A program made the translations under genes and the position numbers. From Janibacter indicus (lineage in GTDB: Bacteria; Actinomycetota; Actinomycetes; Actinomycetales; Dermatophilaceae), in contig NZ_FWXN01000008.1 in the NCBI RefSeq assembly GCF_900176385.1, forward strand, positions 62,001 to 126,000: 64,000 nt of DNA, written 5' to 3'. Shown here in pieces: positions 19,972 through 28,507 of this stretch. The notes beneath the pieces were generated by a model that searched no databases, was not told the DNA's origin, and was given only the letters and a program-made list of their open reading frames with translations. Position 1 is the first letter of the stretch. Each line of letters begins with the position of its first letter.

Positions 19972-20001
19972 ACGGAGTGCGGCCAGCCGGCCGCACTCCG
20001 T
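19972..20001 (-). terminator. Terminator of the 20.0-20.6 kb gene
   Basis: A perfect 13-bp stem (ACGGAGTGCGGCC with its complement) and the loop AGCC lie 22 bp behind the stop codon and just before the groEL operators. Confidence 0.75.
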
Positions 20002-20023
20002 GGTCGTGGGTTCGTGGGTGACC

Positions 20024-20593
20024 TCAGCGCACGGTCTCGTAGCGGTGGATCCAGGCCTCCCCTCGGGTGCTCCACCGCACCCGGGCCCCGCCCACGGTGC
20101 CGGACACGTTGGCGTCGACCTCACGGCGCACCGCCCCGCCGTGGTTGCTCGTGCGCTGGGCGCCGTCGGCGAAGAGCGTCAAGTCAGCGGCGAAGCGCCG
20201 GCTACCGGACACGAGGGTCCCGTCCACCACGGCCGAGCGCATCGTCGAGCTCACCCGGTAGTCGGCGCTCCGGGGCCGCAGGTATCTCGTGCTGCGGTGG
20301 GTGCACCGGCTCGACCGCCACGTCTGGGCGACGGTGGCGCCGGTCGGGCAGAAGAAGGAAGTGATCTTCATGGCCGAGGCCGGCCACGGCATCCCCTCGG
20401 TGTCGGTCTGGTAGGTGAACCGGTGCTGGTTGCCCCGCGCCCCGCTCATCGCCCCGTCGAGCATGACCCGGACGGTGACGTGCTCGGCGAGCACGCGCGT
20501 CGTGTCGGCCGGCGCGGCCTGGGCATTCGCCCCGGTGGCGACGAGACCGACGGATGCCGCGGTCACCAGCAGTGTGCGTGTGGTGGTCTTCAT
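20024..20593 (-). CDS. Secreted protein of unknown function
   Basis: A 189-residue protein with a Sec signal peptide (MKTTTRTLLVTAASVGLVAT..., likely cleavage after AQA near residue 25). The mature part is rich in Ser, Thr and Arg, predicted mostly beta, with two Cys (FFCPTGATVAQ and SSRCTHRS) that could form a disulfide. I recognise no family. ATG 20593 is preceded by GGGGAGAGAC. It is a single-gene unit ending in the 19972-20001 hairpin. Confidence 0.8.
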   Translation of the reverse strand: MKTTTRTLLVTAASVGLVATGANAQAAPADTTRVLAEHVTVRVMLDGAMSGARGNQHRFTYQTDTEGMPWPASAMKITSFFCPTGATVAQTWRSSRCTHRSTRYLRPRSADYRVSSTMRSAVVDGTLVSGSRRFAADLTLFADGAQRTSNHGGAVRREVDANVSGTVGGARVRWSTRGEAWIHRYETVR

Positions 20594-20695
20594 GTCTCTC
20601 CCCTGTCTGTCATGGGGTCGTCGACGGTGACGACCCTCACAACGGGAGACGCACGAAGGGGGCGGACGGTTGCGTCGACCGGCGGCGGGCGCTGG

Positions 20696-21160
20696 TCAGG
20701 CGCGCGGGTGCAGCCCCTCGAACCCGGCGCGCATCTCGCCGTCGGCGTCGGAGGAGACCGGGTCGTCGAGATCGGCGACGAAGACCGCTACGAGCTCACG
20801 GGCCGGGTTGTCGCGGGCCTCGGTGAGCAGTCCGCGCCAGGCGCCGAGGTTGGGGTGCTCGACGGTCGTGCACGCCTGCGCGGGCTCGAGCCCCTCGACG
20901 GCCGCCTGCAGCTGGTCGACGGAGACGTCGAGGGTGGCGGTGGCGCCGTCGTGCCGCAGCACGGAGGCGAGGACGACGGCCGCCAGCCCGTGGCTGCCGC
21001 CGGGGAGGTTGACGTGCGGGAACTGCACGTCCGGGTCGCTGGTCGCGGGGGTGATGCCCACGGCCCAGGCCACCGGCGGCGTCCAGCCGTCGAGGCGCTC
21101 GGCGAGGTGGGCGCGGATCGCGGCGAGGCCCTCGGGGGTGCTCCAGTCCATGTCGCTCAT
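20696..21160 (-). CDS. Hypothetical cytoplasmic protein
   Basis: A 154-residue acidic protein starting MSDMDWSTPEGLAAIRAHLA, with no signal or membrane segment and no family I recognise. Codon use and the even mix of charged and hydrophobic residues look genuine. ATG 21160 (after GGTGGGG) was preferred to the upstream in-frame start because the added residues are Arg-rich shadow sequence. A perfect terminator hairpin separates it from the DUF3263 gene upstream. Confidence 0.75.
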   Translation of the reverse strand: MSDMDWSTPEGLAAIRAHLAERLDGWTPPVAWAVGITPATSDPDVQFPHVNLPGGSHGLAAVVLASVLRHDGATATLDVSVDQLQAAVEGLEPAQACTTVEHPNLGAWRGLLTEARDNPARELVAVFVADLDDPVSSDADGEMRAGFEGLHPRA

Positions 21161-21178
21161 GGCCCCACCCTGCCAAGT

Positions 21179-21223
21179 CCGAGGGCGGCTCCGGTACCCC
21201 CTGCGCACCGGAGCCGCCCTCGG
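21179..21223 (-). terminator. Terminator behind the DUF3263 gene
   Basis: A perfect 17-bp stem (21179-21195 with 21207-21223) and an 11-nt loop. Confidence 0.8.
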
Positions 21224-21311
21224 CGTCCCTCCCGTGGAGTCAGACGTGGCCGGGGCGGCTCCGGTTGGCCCGGACGCGAATCCGAGACCGATCTGTGATC
21301 TGGCGCGGCGC

Positions 21312-21602
21312 TCAGACCTCGAACCCGAGGCGGCGGGCGCTGCGGGTGCGCTGCCGCTGGTCGCGCAGACGGCGCAGACGCTTGATGAGCATGGGGTCCT
21401 CGGACAGCGCCGCGGGGTTGTTGATCAGGGCGTTGAGCACCTGGTAGTAGCGGGTGGAGCTCATGTCGAAGAGTTCCTTGATCGCCTGCTCCTTGGAGCC
21501 GGCGTACTTCCACCACTGGCGCTCGAAGGCGAGGATCTCGCGGTCGCGGTCCGAGAGCGGGACCGAGGGGGTCGGCGCGGCGGTCTGGTCTGCGAGGTTC
21601 AC
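21312..21602 (-). CDS. DUF3263 protein, likely small DNA-binding regulator
   Basis: A 96-residue protein matching the actinobacterial DUF3263 family: an HTH-like core (LSDRDREILAFERQWWKYAG, KEQAIKELFDMSSTRYYQVLN) and a basic tail (RLRRLRDQRQRTRSARR). It is probably a nucleic-acid-binding protein; its role is not established. GTG 21602 was chosen over GTG 21611 because TACAGT lies 7 nt before it and no Shine-Dalgarno exists for either, indicating a leaderless mRNA. Confidence 0.88.
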   Translation of the reverse strand: MNLADQTAAPTPSVPLSDRDREILAFERQWWKYAGSKEQAIKELFDMSSTRYYQVLNALINNPAALSEDPMLIKRLRRLRDQRQRTRSARRLGFEV

Positions 21603-21609
21603 GCGTCGC

Positions 21610-21615
21610 ACTGTA
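21610..21615 (-). promoter_or_regulatory. Candidate -10 box (leaderless) of the DUF3263 gene
   Basis: TACAGT on the minus strand, 7 nt before GTG 21602. It overlaps the alternative GTG 21611, which therefore could not be transcribed from it. Confidence 0.45.
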
Positions 21616-21834
21616 CCGGCGTAATCACACGCCTGTCATTCCCTTCGGCGTGTCGGCTGGACAGCGCGGACGAGGGGGGTCACTCGCGCCCCCTTCGTCC
21701 CACCCGTCACACGTCGGACCGCTCGGCGCAGGGCCGGACCAAGACAGTCAGGAAAGAGTAAATTCATCGGCGGCGACAACGGGGTCGCCAGCCCCGACGG
21801 GGAGGACGGGGCGCAGCTCTCGGAAGGATCCCCC

Positions 21835-22149
21835 ATGAAGAAGTTGCTCGTCGCCGGCCTCATGGCCGGCGGTCTGGTCCTCGGCGCCGCCGGCGCCGCA
21901 TCCGCCGGCGAGGTCACCGGCAATGGCAAGCCCACCCCCGTCAAGGAGCACCGGGCGAAGTCGATCTGCGCCTTCTCCGGGCTCGACACCCCCGACGAGA
22001 TCGAGGGCAACCCGCCCGGCCTCGACGACGACTTCCTCGGCCACGGCACGCAGAGCTACGGCCAGTTCGTCGCCTTCGGCCTCAAGGACGCCGTGGCCGC
22101 CGAGGCTCCGCGCTACACCTGTCGGGGCAACGCGAGCTTCGAGGAGTGA
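21835..22149 (+). CDS. Small secreted protein of unknown function
   Basis: A 104-residue protein with a clear signal peptide (MKKLLVAGLMAGGLVLG..., cleavage likely after ASA at residue 24). The 80-residue mature part is acidic and Gly/Pro-rich, with two Cys (ICAFSGLD and YTCRGN) near its ends. A DDDFLGHGTQSYGQFV segment resembles small actinobacterial exported proteins, but I cannot name a family. GGAAGG sits before the ATG, and an AT-rich patch near 21755 (AAGAGTAAATTC) may be the promoter. Confidence 0.8.
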   Translation: MKKLLVAGLMAGGLVLGAAGAASAGEVTGNGKPTPVKEHRAKSICAFSGLDTPDEIEGNPPGLDDDFLGHGTQSYGQFVAFGLKDAVAAEAPRYTCRGNASFEE

Positions 22150-22167
22150 GGCCGGTCGTCGCGGCCC

Positions 22168-23526
22168 TCAGCCCATGGAGTCGAGGATCGCGACGATGTC
22201 CTCCGTCGTCGTGTGCGGGTTGACGATCGCGAAGCGCGCCAGCGTCTCGCCGTCGTGGTTGGTCGGGACGACGAAGGCGAACTCCTCGTCGAGGATCCGG
22301 TCGGACCAGACCTGGTAGTCGGCCGCGGCCCAGCCCTTGCGCCGGAAGACGAGGACGGACAGGAAGCGTTCGCCGACGAGCTCGAGGTCGTCACGGCGGG
22401 CGACCTCGGCCTCGGCGAAGGCGGCGACACGCAGCGTCTGCTCGACCGAGTCGCTGTAGGCCTGCGTGCCGTGCGTGGCGAGGGAGAACCAGAAGGGCAG
22501 CCCGCGGGCCCGTCGGGTCAGTCCGACGGAGTAGTCGGTGGGGTTCCAGTCGGTCGCCTCGGTGAGCACGTCGAGGTAGCCGGCGTGCTGGGTGTGGGCA
22601 TTGAGGGCCGCCGCGGGGTTGCGGTAGATCAGCGCGCAGCAGTCGAAGGGGGCGAAGAGCCACTTGTGCGGGTCGACGATGAAGCTGTCGCAGTGCTCGA
22701 TGCCCGCGTAGAGGTGGCGCACCGACGGCGCCGCGAGGCCCGCACCGCCGTAGGCACCGTCGACGTGGAACCAGATGCCGAGCTCGCGGCAGACCTGCGC
22801 GACCGACTCGAGGTCGTCGACGATGCCGAAGTTGGTCGTGCCCGCGGTCGCGACGACCGCGAAGTAGGTCTCGGGCCCGTTGGCCAGGAGCACCTCGCGC
22901 AGCCGCTCCCCCGTGAGCCGGCCGCGCTCGTCGGGCTCGACGGTCGTCAGCTCGGCGTCCATGACGTCGCACGCCGACTGGATCGACGAGTGCGCGCCGT
23001 GGGTCGTCGCCACCCGGAAGGGCCGCTGCCCCGGGGCTGCGGTGCGGCGCGCCTCGGTGCGGGCGGCGACGAGGGCGGAGAGGTTGCCGATCGTGCCGCC
23101 GGGGACGAAGACGCCGCCCGCCGACTCCGGCAGACCGACGAGGTCGGCGATCCAGCGCAGCGCCTGGTTCTCGGCGTAGACGGCACCGGAGCCCTCGAGC
23201 CACGACCCGGCGTAGATCGAGCTCGCCCCGACGACGAGGTCGAACATCGCGGCCGCCTCGGTGGGGGCGCACGGGATGAAGGAGAGGTAGCGCGGGTGGT
23301 CGACCGACAGGCAGGCCGGCGCGAGCACCTCGGCGAAGAGGTCCATCGCCTGCTGACCGCCCAGGCCGTCGCGGGTGATCGTCTGCCCGGCCTGCTCCTG
23401 CAGCTGCGCGGGCGTCAGCGTGCGGTCGAGCGGCACCGGGTCGAGCTCGAGCCGCTCGCGGGAGTAGTCGAGGATCGTCTGCGCCAGCTCGGCGAGGGAC
23501 ATGTTGTCGTCAGCGAATCCGTGCAC
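22168..23526 (-). CDS. PLP-dependent group II decarboxylase (aromatic amino acid decarboxylase type)
   Basis: A 452-residue fold-type I enzyme. The cofactor lysine is in SFIVDPHKWLFAPFDCCALI; upstream are FVPGGTIGNLSALVAA (phosphate cup), FHVDGAYGGAGL (Asp to the pyridine N) and TAGTTNFGIVDD. It should decarboxylate an amino acid such as an aromatic L-amino acid or a related substrate; specificity cannot be read. GTG 23526 lies 6 nt behind TAGAGT with no Shine-Dalgarno, so a leaderless mRNA is likely; ATG 23505 is the alternative start. It is monocistronic. Confidence 0.92.
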   Translation of the reverse strand: MHGFADDNMSLAELAQTILDYSRERLELDPVPLDRTLTPAQLQEQAGQTITRDGLGGQQAMDLFAEVLAPACLSVDHPRYLSFIPCAPTEAAAMFDLVVGASSIYAGSWLEGSGAVYAENQALRWIADLVGLPESAGGVFVPGGTIGNLSALVAARTEARRTAAPGQRPFRVATTHGAHSSIQSACDVMDAELTTVEPDERGRLTGERLREVLLANGPETYFAVVATAGTTNFGIVDDLESVAQVCRELGIWFHVDGAYGGAGLAAPSVRHLYAGIEHCDSFIVDPHKWLFAPFDCCALIYRNPAAALNAHTQHAGYLDVLTEATDWNPTDYSVGLTRRARGLPFWFSLATHGTQAYSDSVEQTLRVAAFAEAEVARRDDLELVGERFLSVLVFRRKGWAAADYQVWSDRILDEEFAFVVPTNHDGETLARFAIVNPHTTTEDIVAILDSMG

Positions 23527-23532
23527 GCGTGC

Positions 23533-23538
23533 ACTCTA
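23533..23538 (-). promoter_or_regulatory. Candidate -10 box (leaderless) of the decarboxylase gene
   Basis: TAGAGT on the minus strand, 6 nt before GTG 23526. Confidence 0.45.
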
Positions 23539-23634
23539 GGCGCGCCGCGCACTTCACCACGTCGTCCACCTTCTGTTAACCTTTTGTTCACCAAGGCACA
23601 CCGTCTGGTTCACCCGGCCCACCAGGAGGCCCAC

Positions 23635-23868
23635 ATGTTCACGATCAACGTCGACCACGTCGCCGCCAACATCGCTGCCGACCTGTGCGTGCGCTACCCC
23701 CAGGTCGCCTGCGAGCGCATCGAGGCCATGGTCGCCTCCGCCCGCGAGCGGATCGAGCCGACCAACACCCACGCCGAGTTCATCGCGCCGCTCATCGAGC
23801 ACGCCGTGCGCATCGAGCTGCACGACCTGGCCGGCGCCCCGGTGCCGCCGACGAGCGCCACCTGCTGA
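23635..23868 (+). CDS. Small three-helix bundle protein
   Basis: A 77-residue protein resembling the actinobacterial three-helix bundle dimerization domain proteins: [31 protein letters not shown] and [19 protein letters not shown] form three amphipathic helices. These small proteins are thought to form dimers; no activity is known. AGGAGG lies 7 nt before ATG 23635. Open frame upstream of the ATG is antisense to the decarboxylase and not real. Confidence 0.8.
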   Translation: MFTINVDHVAANIAADLCVRYPQVACERIEAMVASARERIEPTNTHAEFIAPLIEHAVRIELHDLAGAPVPPTSATC

Positions 23869-23883
23869 TCCCCCTTCGCACCG

Positions 23884-23923
23884 CGACGATCCCCCCGGCA
23901 CCCCTGCGCCGGGGGGATCGTCG
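23884..23923 (+). terminator. Terminator hairpin before ung
   Basis: A perfect 16-bp stem (23884-23899 with 23908-23923) closes the small upstream gene. The ung -10 box starts one base after it. Confidence 0.85.
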
Positions 23924-23929
23924 TACGTT
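23924..23929 (+). promoter_or_regulatory. Candidate -10 box (leaderless) of ung
   Basis: TACGTT, 6 nt before the ung GTG. It directly abuts the preceding terminator. Confidence 0.45.
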
Positions 23930-23935
23930 GGGGGC

Positions 23936-24613
23936 GTGCCCACGCGACCGCTGACCGAGCTCGTCCACCCGTCGTGGGCACAGGCACTGGAGCCGGTGGC
24001 ACCCGCGATCGCCGCGATGGGCGACGTCCTGCGGGCGGAGCTCGACGCCGGCCACGGCTACCTGCCGGCGGGCGAGCACGTGCTGCGCGCCTTCACCATC
24101 CCGCTCGAGCAGGTGCGGGTCCTCGTCGTCGGCCAGGACCCCTACCCGACGCCCGGGCACGCGATCGGTCTGTCCTTCGCCGTCGCACCCGAGGTGCGGC
24201 CACTGCCGCGATCGCTGACCAACATCCACCGGGAGCTCGTCGACGACATCAAGGTCCCCCAGCCGACCAACGGCGACCTCAGCCCATGGGCGCGGCAGGG
24301 TGTCATGCTGCTCAACCGCTGCCTCACGGTCCGGCCGGGCGCACCGGGCAGCCACCACGGCCGCGGCTGGGAGACCGTCACCGACCGGGCGATCGAGGTC
24401 CTCGCCTCCCGCGGCGGACCGCTCGTCGCGATCCTCTGGGGCCGTCAGGCCCGCAACCTCGCCCCGGCGCTCGGCGACGTGCCGCGCGTCGAGAGCGCCC
24501 ACCCCTCTCCCCTGTCGGCCCGCAACGGCTTCTTCGGCTCGCGGCCCTTCAGCCGCACCAACGAGCTGCTCGCCCGCCAGGGCGCCGACCCGATCGACTG
24601 GAGCCTGCCGTGA
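23936..24613 (+). CDS. ung: Uracil-DNA glycosylase, family 1
   Basis: A 225-residue base-excision repair enzyme removing uracil from DNA. The water-activating motif [16 protein letters not shown] and the minor-groove loop [18 protein letters not shown] are intact, with the catalytic Asp and His. Length is normal. The GTG start follows TACGTT by 6 nt. The stop overlaps the start of the SGNH hydrolase gene (GTGA), so the two form an operon. Confidence 0.96.
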   Translation: MPTRPLTELVHPSWAQALEPVAPAIAAMGDVLRAELDAGHGYLPAGEHVLRAFTIPLEQVRVLVVGQDPYPTPGHAIGLSFAVAPEVRPLPRSLTNIHRELVDDIKVPQPTNGDLSPWARQGVMLLNRCLTVRPGAPGSHHGRGWETVTDRAIEVLASRGGPLVAILWGRQARNLAPALGDVPRVESAHPSPLSARNGFFGSRPFSRTNELLARQGADPIDWSLP

Positions 24614-25428
24614 CCGACCCGACCGTCCCCGCCGAGCACCCCTGGCGCCGCTACGTCGCAATCGGCGACTCCTTCACAGAGGGCATGGTCGACACCGACC
24701 CGCGCCACGAGGGCCGCTTCATCGGCTGGGCCGACCGGCTCGCGGCCGAGCTCGCAGGCCGCACCGGCGGAGAAGAGCTGCACTACGCCAACCTGGCGAT
24801 CCGCGGCCGCAAGCTCGACGACGTCGTCGGTCGTCAGCTCGACGAGGCGATGACGATGGCCCCCGACCTCGTGTCGATCGTCGGCGGCGGCAACGACATC
24901 CTCCGGCCGCGCGTCGACCTCGACGCCATCGCCGCCCGGCTCGAGGAGGCCGTCACGCGGATCCGGGCGACCGGCGCCGACGTGCTCCTCGCGACCCCGA
25001 CCGACCCGCGCGGGGCGGGGCTCTTCTCCGCGCTGCGCACCCGTCACGCGGTGCACACGGCCAACCTCTACACGATCGCCTCCCGGCACGGCGCGCACGT
25101 CCTCGGCCTGTGGGGCATGCAGTCGATGCGCGACCCGCGCATGTGGGGCGAGGACCGCATCCACCCCAGCACCGAGGGGCACCAGCGGCTCACCCAGGCG
25201 GCTCTCGCGGCGCTCGGCCTCGGCGCGCGGGAGGGGTGGGACGAGCGGCTGCCCGCTGCGCCGCCGGTCCCGGCCGCGCAGCGCCGTGCGGAGCGCGCGC
25301 GGTGGGCCGTCTCCTACGCCGGCCCGTGGGTGCAGCGCCGGCTCACCGGCCGCTCCTCCGGCGACTCGGTGACGGCCAAGATCGGGCGACCGACCCCCTT
25401 CGGCCCGCAGGACCTGCCCACCGACTGA
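24610..25428 (+). CDS. SGNH/GDSL-type hydrolase
   Basis: A 272-residue esterase-like protein with block [10 protein letters not shown] (Ser nucleophile), block III GGGNDI and block [11 protein letters not shown] (Asp and His). It has no signal peptide, so it probably acts in the cytoplasm on an unknown ester. The C-terminal 60 residues (after LGLGARE) are basic and extend beyond the catalytic domain. Translation is coupled to ung through the GTGA overlap. Confidence 0.9.
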   Translation: MTDPTVPAEHPWRRYVAIGDSFTEGMVDTDPRHEGRFIGWADRLAAELAGRTGGEELHYANLAIRGRKLDDVVGRQLDEAMTMAPDLVSIVGGGNDILRPRVDLDAIAARLEEAVTRIRATGADVLLATPTDPRGAGLFSALRTRHAVHTANLYTIASRHGAHVLGLWGMQSMRDPRMWGEDRIHPSTEGHQRLTQAALAALGLGAREGWDERLPAAPPVPAAQRRAERARWAVSYAGPWVQRRLTGRSSGDSVTAKIGRPTPFGPQDLPTD

Positions 25429-25440
25429 CCCGCGCCCGAA

Positions 25441-25466
25441 GTCGCATTGCCCTACGGCAATGCGAC
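25441..25466. repeat. GCATTGCC hairpin, copy 1
   Basis: GTCGCATTGCC and GGCAATGCGAC form a perfect 11-bp stem with loop CTAC, 12 bp behind a stop codon. The core recurs at 59024-59047 with the complementary loop GTAG. It may be a terminator, a REP-like element or a regulator site. Confidence 0.7.
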
Positions 25467-25475
25467 CACTGTGCT

Positions 25476-25514
25476 GCATCTGCGGCTGATACGTTCCTCT
25501 CATGACGCAGATGC
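25476..25514. promoter_or_regulatory. Promoter and possible operator of the mod operon
   Basis: A -10 box TACGTT (25490-25495) lies 6 nt before the ATG. Inverted 9-mers GCATCTGCG (25476-25484) and CGCAGATGC (25506-25514) flank it, so a bound regulator would cover the promoter and start codon. Autoregulation by the HTH-TOBE protein is plausible. Confidence 0.45.
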
Positions 25515-25903
25515 GGGTGTCCGAGGCGGCCGAGTTGCTCGCCGTCTCCCCCGACACCATCCGACGGTGGATCGACGGCGGGCGCCTCACGGCGACGAAG
25601 GGAGCGGGGCCCGTCCTCGTCGACGGCGCCGATCTGGCCCGGCTGGCGCAGGAGATCGCCCAGCCACCGGCCATCGGCAGCGTGCGCGACGAGTCCGCCC
25701 GCAACCGCATGCGCGGCATCGTCACCGATGTGCAGCGCGACGGCGTCATGGCCCAGGTCAGCCTGCAGGCCGGCCCCTTCCGCATCGTCTCGCTCATGTC
25801 GCGCGAGGCCGCCGACGAGCTCGGCCTCGAGCCGGGCGTCGTCGCGGTCGCGTCGATCAAGTCGACCAATGTCGTCATCGCCACCCCTGGGATCCCCGCA
25901 TGA
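25502..25903 (+). CDS. HTH-TOBE molybdate-responsive regulator
   Basis: A 133-residue protein with an excisionase/MerR-type helix-turn-helix (MRVSEAAELLAVSPDTIRRW) and a molybdate-binding TOBE/Mop domain (SARNRMRGIVTDVQRDGVM to the C-terminus). It probably senses molybdate and represses the transporter operon that follows; this combination is common in actinobacterial mod loci, unlike the winged-helix ModE of proteobacteria. Its stop overlaps the modA start (ATGA). The mRNA is probably leaderless. Confidence 0.88.
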   Translation: MTQMRVSEAAELLAVSPDTIRRWIDGGRLTATKGAGPVLVDGADLARLAQEIAQPPAIGSVRDESARNRMRGIVTDVQRDGVMAQVSLQAGPFRIVSLMSREAADELGLEPGVVAVASIKSTNVVIATPGIPA

Positions 25904-26667
25904 TCCATCGCACCCTCACGACCACGACCGTCGCCGCGCTGGCCCTCGCCCTGGCGGCGTGCGGCTCCGACTCAGGCGACGGGTCGGGCGGCGAGGGCGG
26001 CACGACCACCCTCCACGTCGCGGCCGCTGCGTCGCTCACCGAGGCCTTCGAGGAGATCGCCACCGACTTCGAGGCCGAGCACGAGGGGGTCGAGGTCGAG
26101 TACCAGTTCGCTGGGTCCTCCGACCTCGCGACCCAGATCGAGGGCGGGGCGCAGATCGACGTCTTCGCCTCGGCCGACGAGGCCAACATGGACAAGGTCG
26201 CCGACTCCGTCGAGGACCCGCAGATCTTCGCCACCAACGTGCTGACGATCATCACCGAACCCGGCAACCCGAAGAAGATCAGCGGGTTGGACGACCTCGC
26301 CGACCCCGACCTGGCCGTCGTCGTGTGCGCCGAGCAGGTCCCCTGCGGGGCCGCGGCCACGACGCTCACCGAGCAGCAGGGCGTCACGCTCGACCCGGCG
26401 AGCGAGGAGTCCAAGGTGACCGACGTGCTGACCAAGGTGAGCAGCGGCGAGGCCGACGCGGGTCTGGTCTACGTCACCGACGCCACCGCCGCGGGCGAGG
26501 ACGTCGAGACCGTCGAGACCGAGGGCGCCGACGAGGTCGTCAACAGCTACCCGATCGCGACCCTCACCGACGCCGCCGCCGCTGACCTCGCCGAGGACTT
26601 CGTCGCCCACGTGACCGGCCCCGAAGGGCAAAAGGTGCTGCAGGACAAGGGCTTCGGCACCCCGTGA
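25900..26667 (+). CDS. modA: Molybdate ABC transporter substrate-binding lipoprotein
   Basis: A 255-residue lipoprotein: signal peptide with lipobox LAAC near residue 22, a Ser/Gly/Asp linker, then the ModA fold ([66 protein letters not shown]). It binds molybdate or tungstate outside the membrane and delivers it to ModB. It starts with an ATGA overlap to the regulator gene and overlaps modB by 4 nt. Confidence 0.95.
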   Translation: MIHRTLTTTTVAALALALAACGSDSGDGSGGEGGTTTLHVAAAASLTEAFEEIATDFEAEHEGVEVEYQFAGSSDLATQIEGGAQIDVFASADEANMDKVADSVEDPQIFATNVLTIITEPGNPKKISGLDDLADPDLAVVVCAEQVPCGAAATTLTEQQGVTLDPASEESKVTDVLTKVSSGEADAGLVYVTDATAAGEDVETVETEGADEVVNSYPIATLTDAAAADLAEDFVAHVTGPEGQKVLQDKGFGTP

Positions 26668-27440
26668 GACCACCCGCCTGGCTGTGGCTCCCGGCGGCGG
26701 GGGCCGTCCTCGTCGTCGTCGTCCCGCTGCTCGGCCTGCTCACCTCCGTCGACGTCGGGTCGCTCTGGCCGCTGCTGACCTCCGAGGCGTCGCTCGACGC
26801 GCTCCTGCTGTCGCTGCGCACCGCGGTCGTCTCGACCCTGCTGTGCATCCTGCTCGGTACCCCGCTCGCGATCCTGCTCGCCCGGGGCCGCTGGCCGGGT
26901 CGGTCCGTGCTGAGGGCGCTCGTCCTCGTCCCGCTCGTCCTGCCACCGGTCGTCGGCGGTCTGGCCCTGCTGACGACCTTCGGTCGCCGGGGCCTGCTCG
27001 GCGAGCACCTCGTCGCCGCGGGCGTGACGATCTCCTACACGACCACCGCGGTCGTCCTCGCGCAGACCTTCGTCGCGCTCCCCTTCCTCGTGCTCTCGCT
27101 CGAGGGCGCGGTCCGCGGCCTCGACCCACGGCAGGAGCAGGCCGCGGCGACCCTCGGTGCGAGCCCGTGGCGCCGCCTGACGCGGGTCACCCTCCCGCTC
27201 GTCGGACCGGGGCTGCTGTCGGGCTCGGTGCTGGCCTTCGCCCGGGCGCTCGGCGAGTTCGGCGCCACGCTGACCTTCGCCGGGTCCGCGCAGGGCCGCA
27301 CCCGCACCCTGCCGCTCGAGATCTACCTCCAGCGGGAGGTCGACCAGGACGCCGCCATCGCCCTCTCGCTCGTCCTCGTCGTGCTCGCGACGCTCATCGT
27401 CGGTGCCGTCTACGCCCGGACGAAGGGAGGACCGGCGTGA
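26664..27440 (+). CDS. modB: Molybdate ABC transporter permease
   Basis: A 258-residue membrane permease with about six segments, beginning [22 protein letters not shown]. The EAA loop ([21 protein letters not shown]) contacts ModC, and [13 protein letters not shown] is typical of ModB. GTG 26664 overlaps the modA stop; its own stop overlaps modC (GTGA), so all four genes are translationally linked. Confidence 0.95.
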   Translation: MRPPAWLWLPAAGAVLVVVVPLLGLLTSVDVGSLWPLLTSEASLDALLLSLRTAVVSTLLCILLGTPLAILLARGRWPGRSVLRALVLVPLVLPPVVGGLALLTTFGRRGLLGEHLVAAGVTISYTTTAVVLAQTFVALPFLVLSLEGAVRGLDPRQEQAAATLGASPWRRLTRVTLPLVGPGLLSGSVLAFARALGEFGATLTFAGSAQGRTRTLPLEIYLQREVDQDAAIALSLVLVVLATLIVGAVYARTKGGPA

Positions 27441-28507
27441 GTCTGCAGGTCACCGCCCGCTGGGCCCAGCGCGGCCTCGACGTCGACCTCACCCTGCCGG
27501 CGGGGCGGCACGCGCTGGCCGGACCCAACGGCGCCGGCAAGTCCTCGCTGCTGTCGGTCATCGCCGGGCTGGCCCCGATCGACGGGAGCCGGATCGTCCT
27601 CGGCGGCCGCAGCCTCGACGGCGTGCCGCCGCACCGTCGCCGGGTCGTGCTGATGAGCCAAGCGGCGCAGCTCTTCCCCCACCTCGGCGTGCGGGACAAC
27701 GTCGCCTTCGGCCCCCGCAGCCTCGGTCACGGTCGACGAGCGGCCCGGGCGCTCGCCGACCACTGGCTCGAGGTCGTGGGCATGAGCGCCTTCGCCGACC
27801 GGCGACCGGGTGGCCTCTCCGGCGGCCAGGCCGCCCGGGTCGCCCTCGCCCGGGCCCTGGCTGCGGAGCCGTTGGCGCTGCTGCTCGACGAGCCGCTGGC
27901 CGCCCTCGACGTCGAGGCGACACCGCAGATGCGGGCGGTCCTGTCCGACGTGACCCACGAGCGCGACGACCTCGTCGTCGTGCTGGCCACCCACGACGTC
28001 CTCGACGTGCTCACGGTCTGCGACGGCGCCGACGACACCCTCACGGTCCTCGGCGAGCAGGTCGAGCACGGCCCGGTGCGCGCCGTGCTCGACCGACCGC
28101 GCAGCGGGTTCACCGCAGACCTGGCCGGGGTCAACCTCGTGCGGGCACGGGCGGGCTCCGGGTCCGGAGCGCAGGCCCGCGACGACACCGGGGCGAGCAC
28201 GGTGATCGCCACCGGCCCGCACGACGTGACCGGCGACTGCTGGGTGACCTTCGCCCCCGACGCGGTCTCCCTGCACCGCGACCGGCCCGAGGGCTCCCCG
28301 CGCAATGTCTGGCCGGGTCGGGTCTCCCGGGTCGAGGCCCACGCGGGCCGGGTGCGCGTGGGGCTGGAGTCCCCCTTCGTCATGAGCGCCGAGATCACGC
28401 CCGCCGCGCTGACCGAGGTGCCCCTGCGGCCGGGCGCGAGCGTGTGGGTCTCGGTCAAGGCGACGCAGGTGCGGGTGCACCCGGCGCACGCCGGGGCGCT
28501 CAGCTGA
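27437..28507 (+). CDS. modC: Molybdate ABC transporter ATP-binding protein
   Basis: A 356-residue ATPase with Walker [10 protein letters not shown], signature [15 protein letters not shown], Walker [14 protein letters not shown] and the switch His in LATHDV, followed by a C-terminal TOBE/Mop domain (residues 285-356) that can bind the oxyanion and inhibit uptake. It powers ModB. Its last 8 nt overlap the end of the convergent LCP gene. Confidence 0.94.
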   Translation: MSLQVTARWAQRGLDVDLTLPAGRHALAGPNGAGKSSLLSVIAGLAPIDGSRIVLGGRSLDGVPPHRRRVVLMSQAAQLFPHLGVRDNVAFGPRSLGHGRRAARALADHWLEVVGMSAFADRRPGGLSGGQAARVALARALAAEPLALLLDEPLAALDVEATPQMRAVLSDVTHERDDLVVVLATHDVLDVLTVCDGADDTLTVLGEQVEHGPVRAVLDRPRSGFTADLAGVNLVRARAGSGSGAQARDDTGASTVIATGPHDVTGDCWVTFAPDAVSLHRDRPEGSPRNVWPGRVSRVEAHAGRVRVGLESPFVMSAEITPAALTEVPLRPGASVWVSVKATQVRVHPAHAGALS

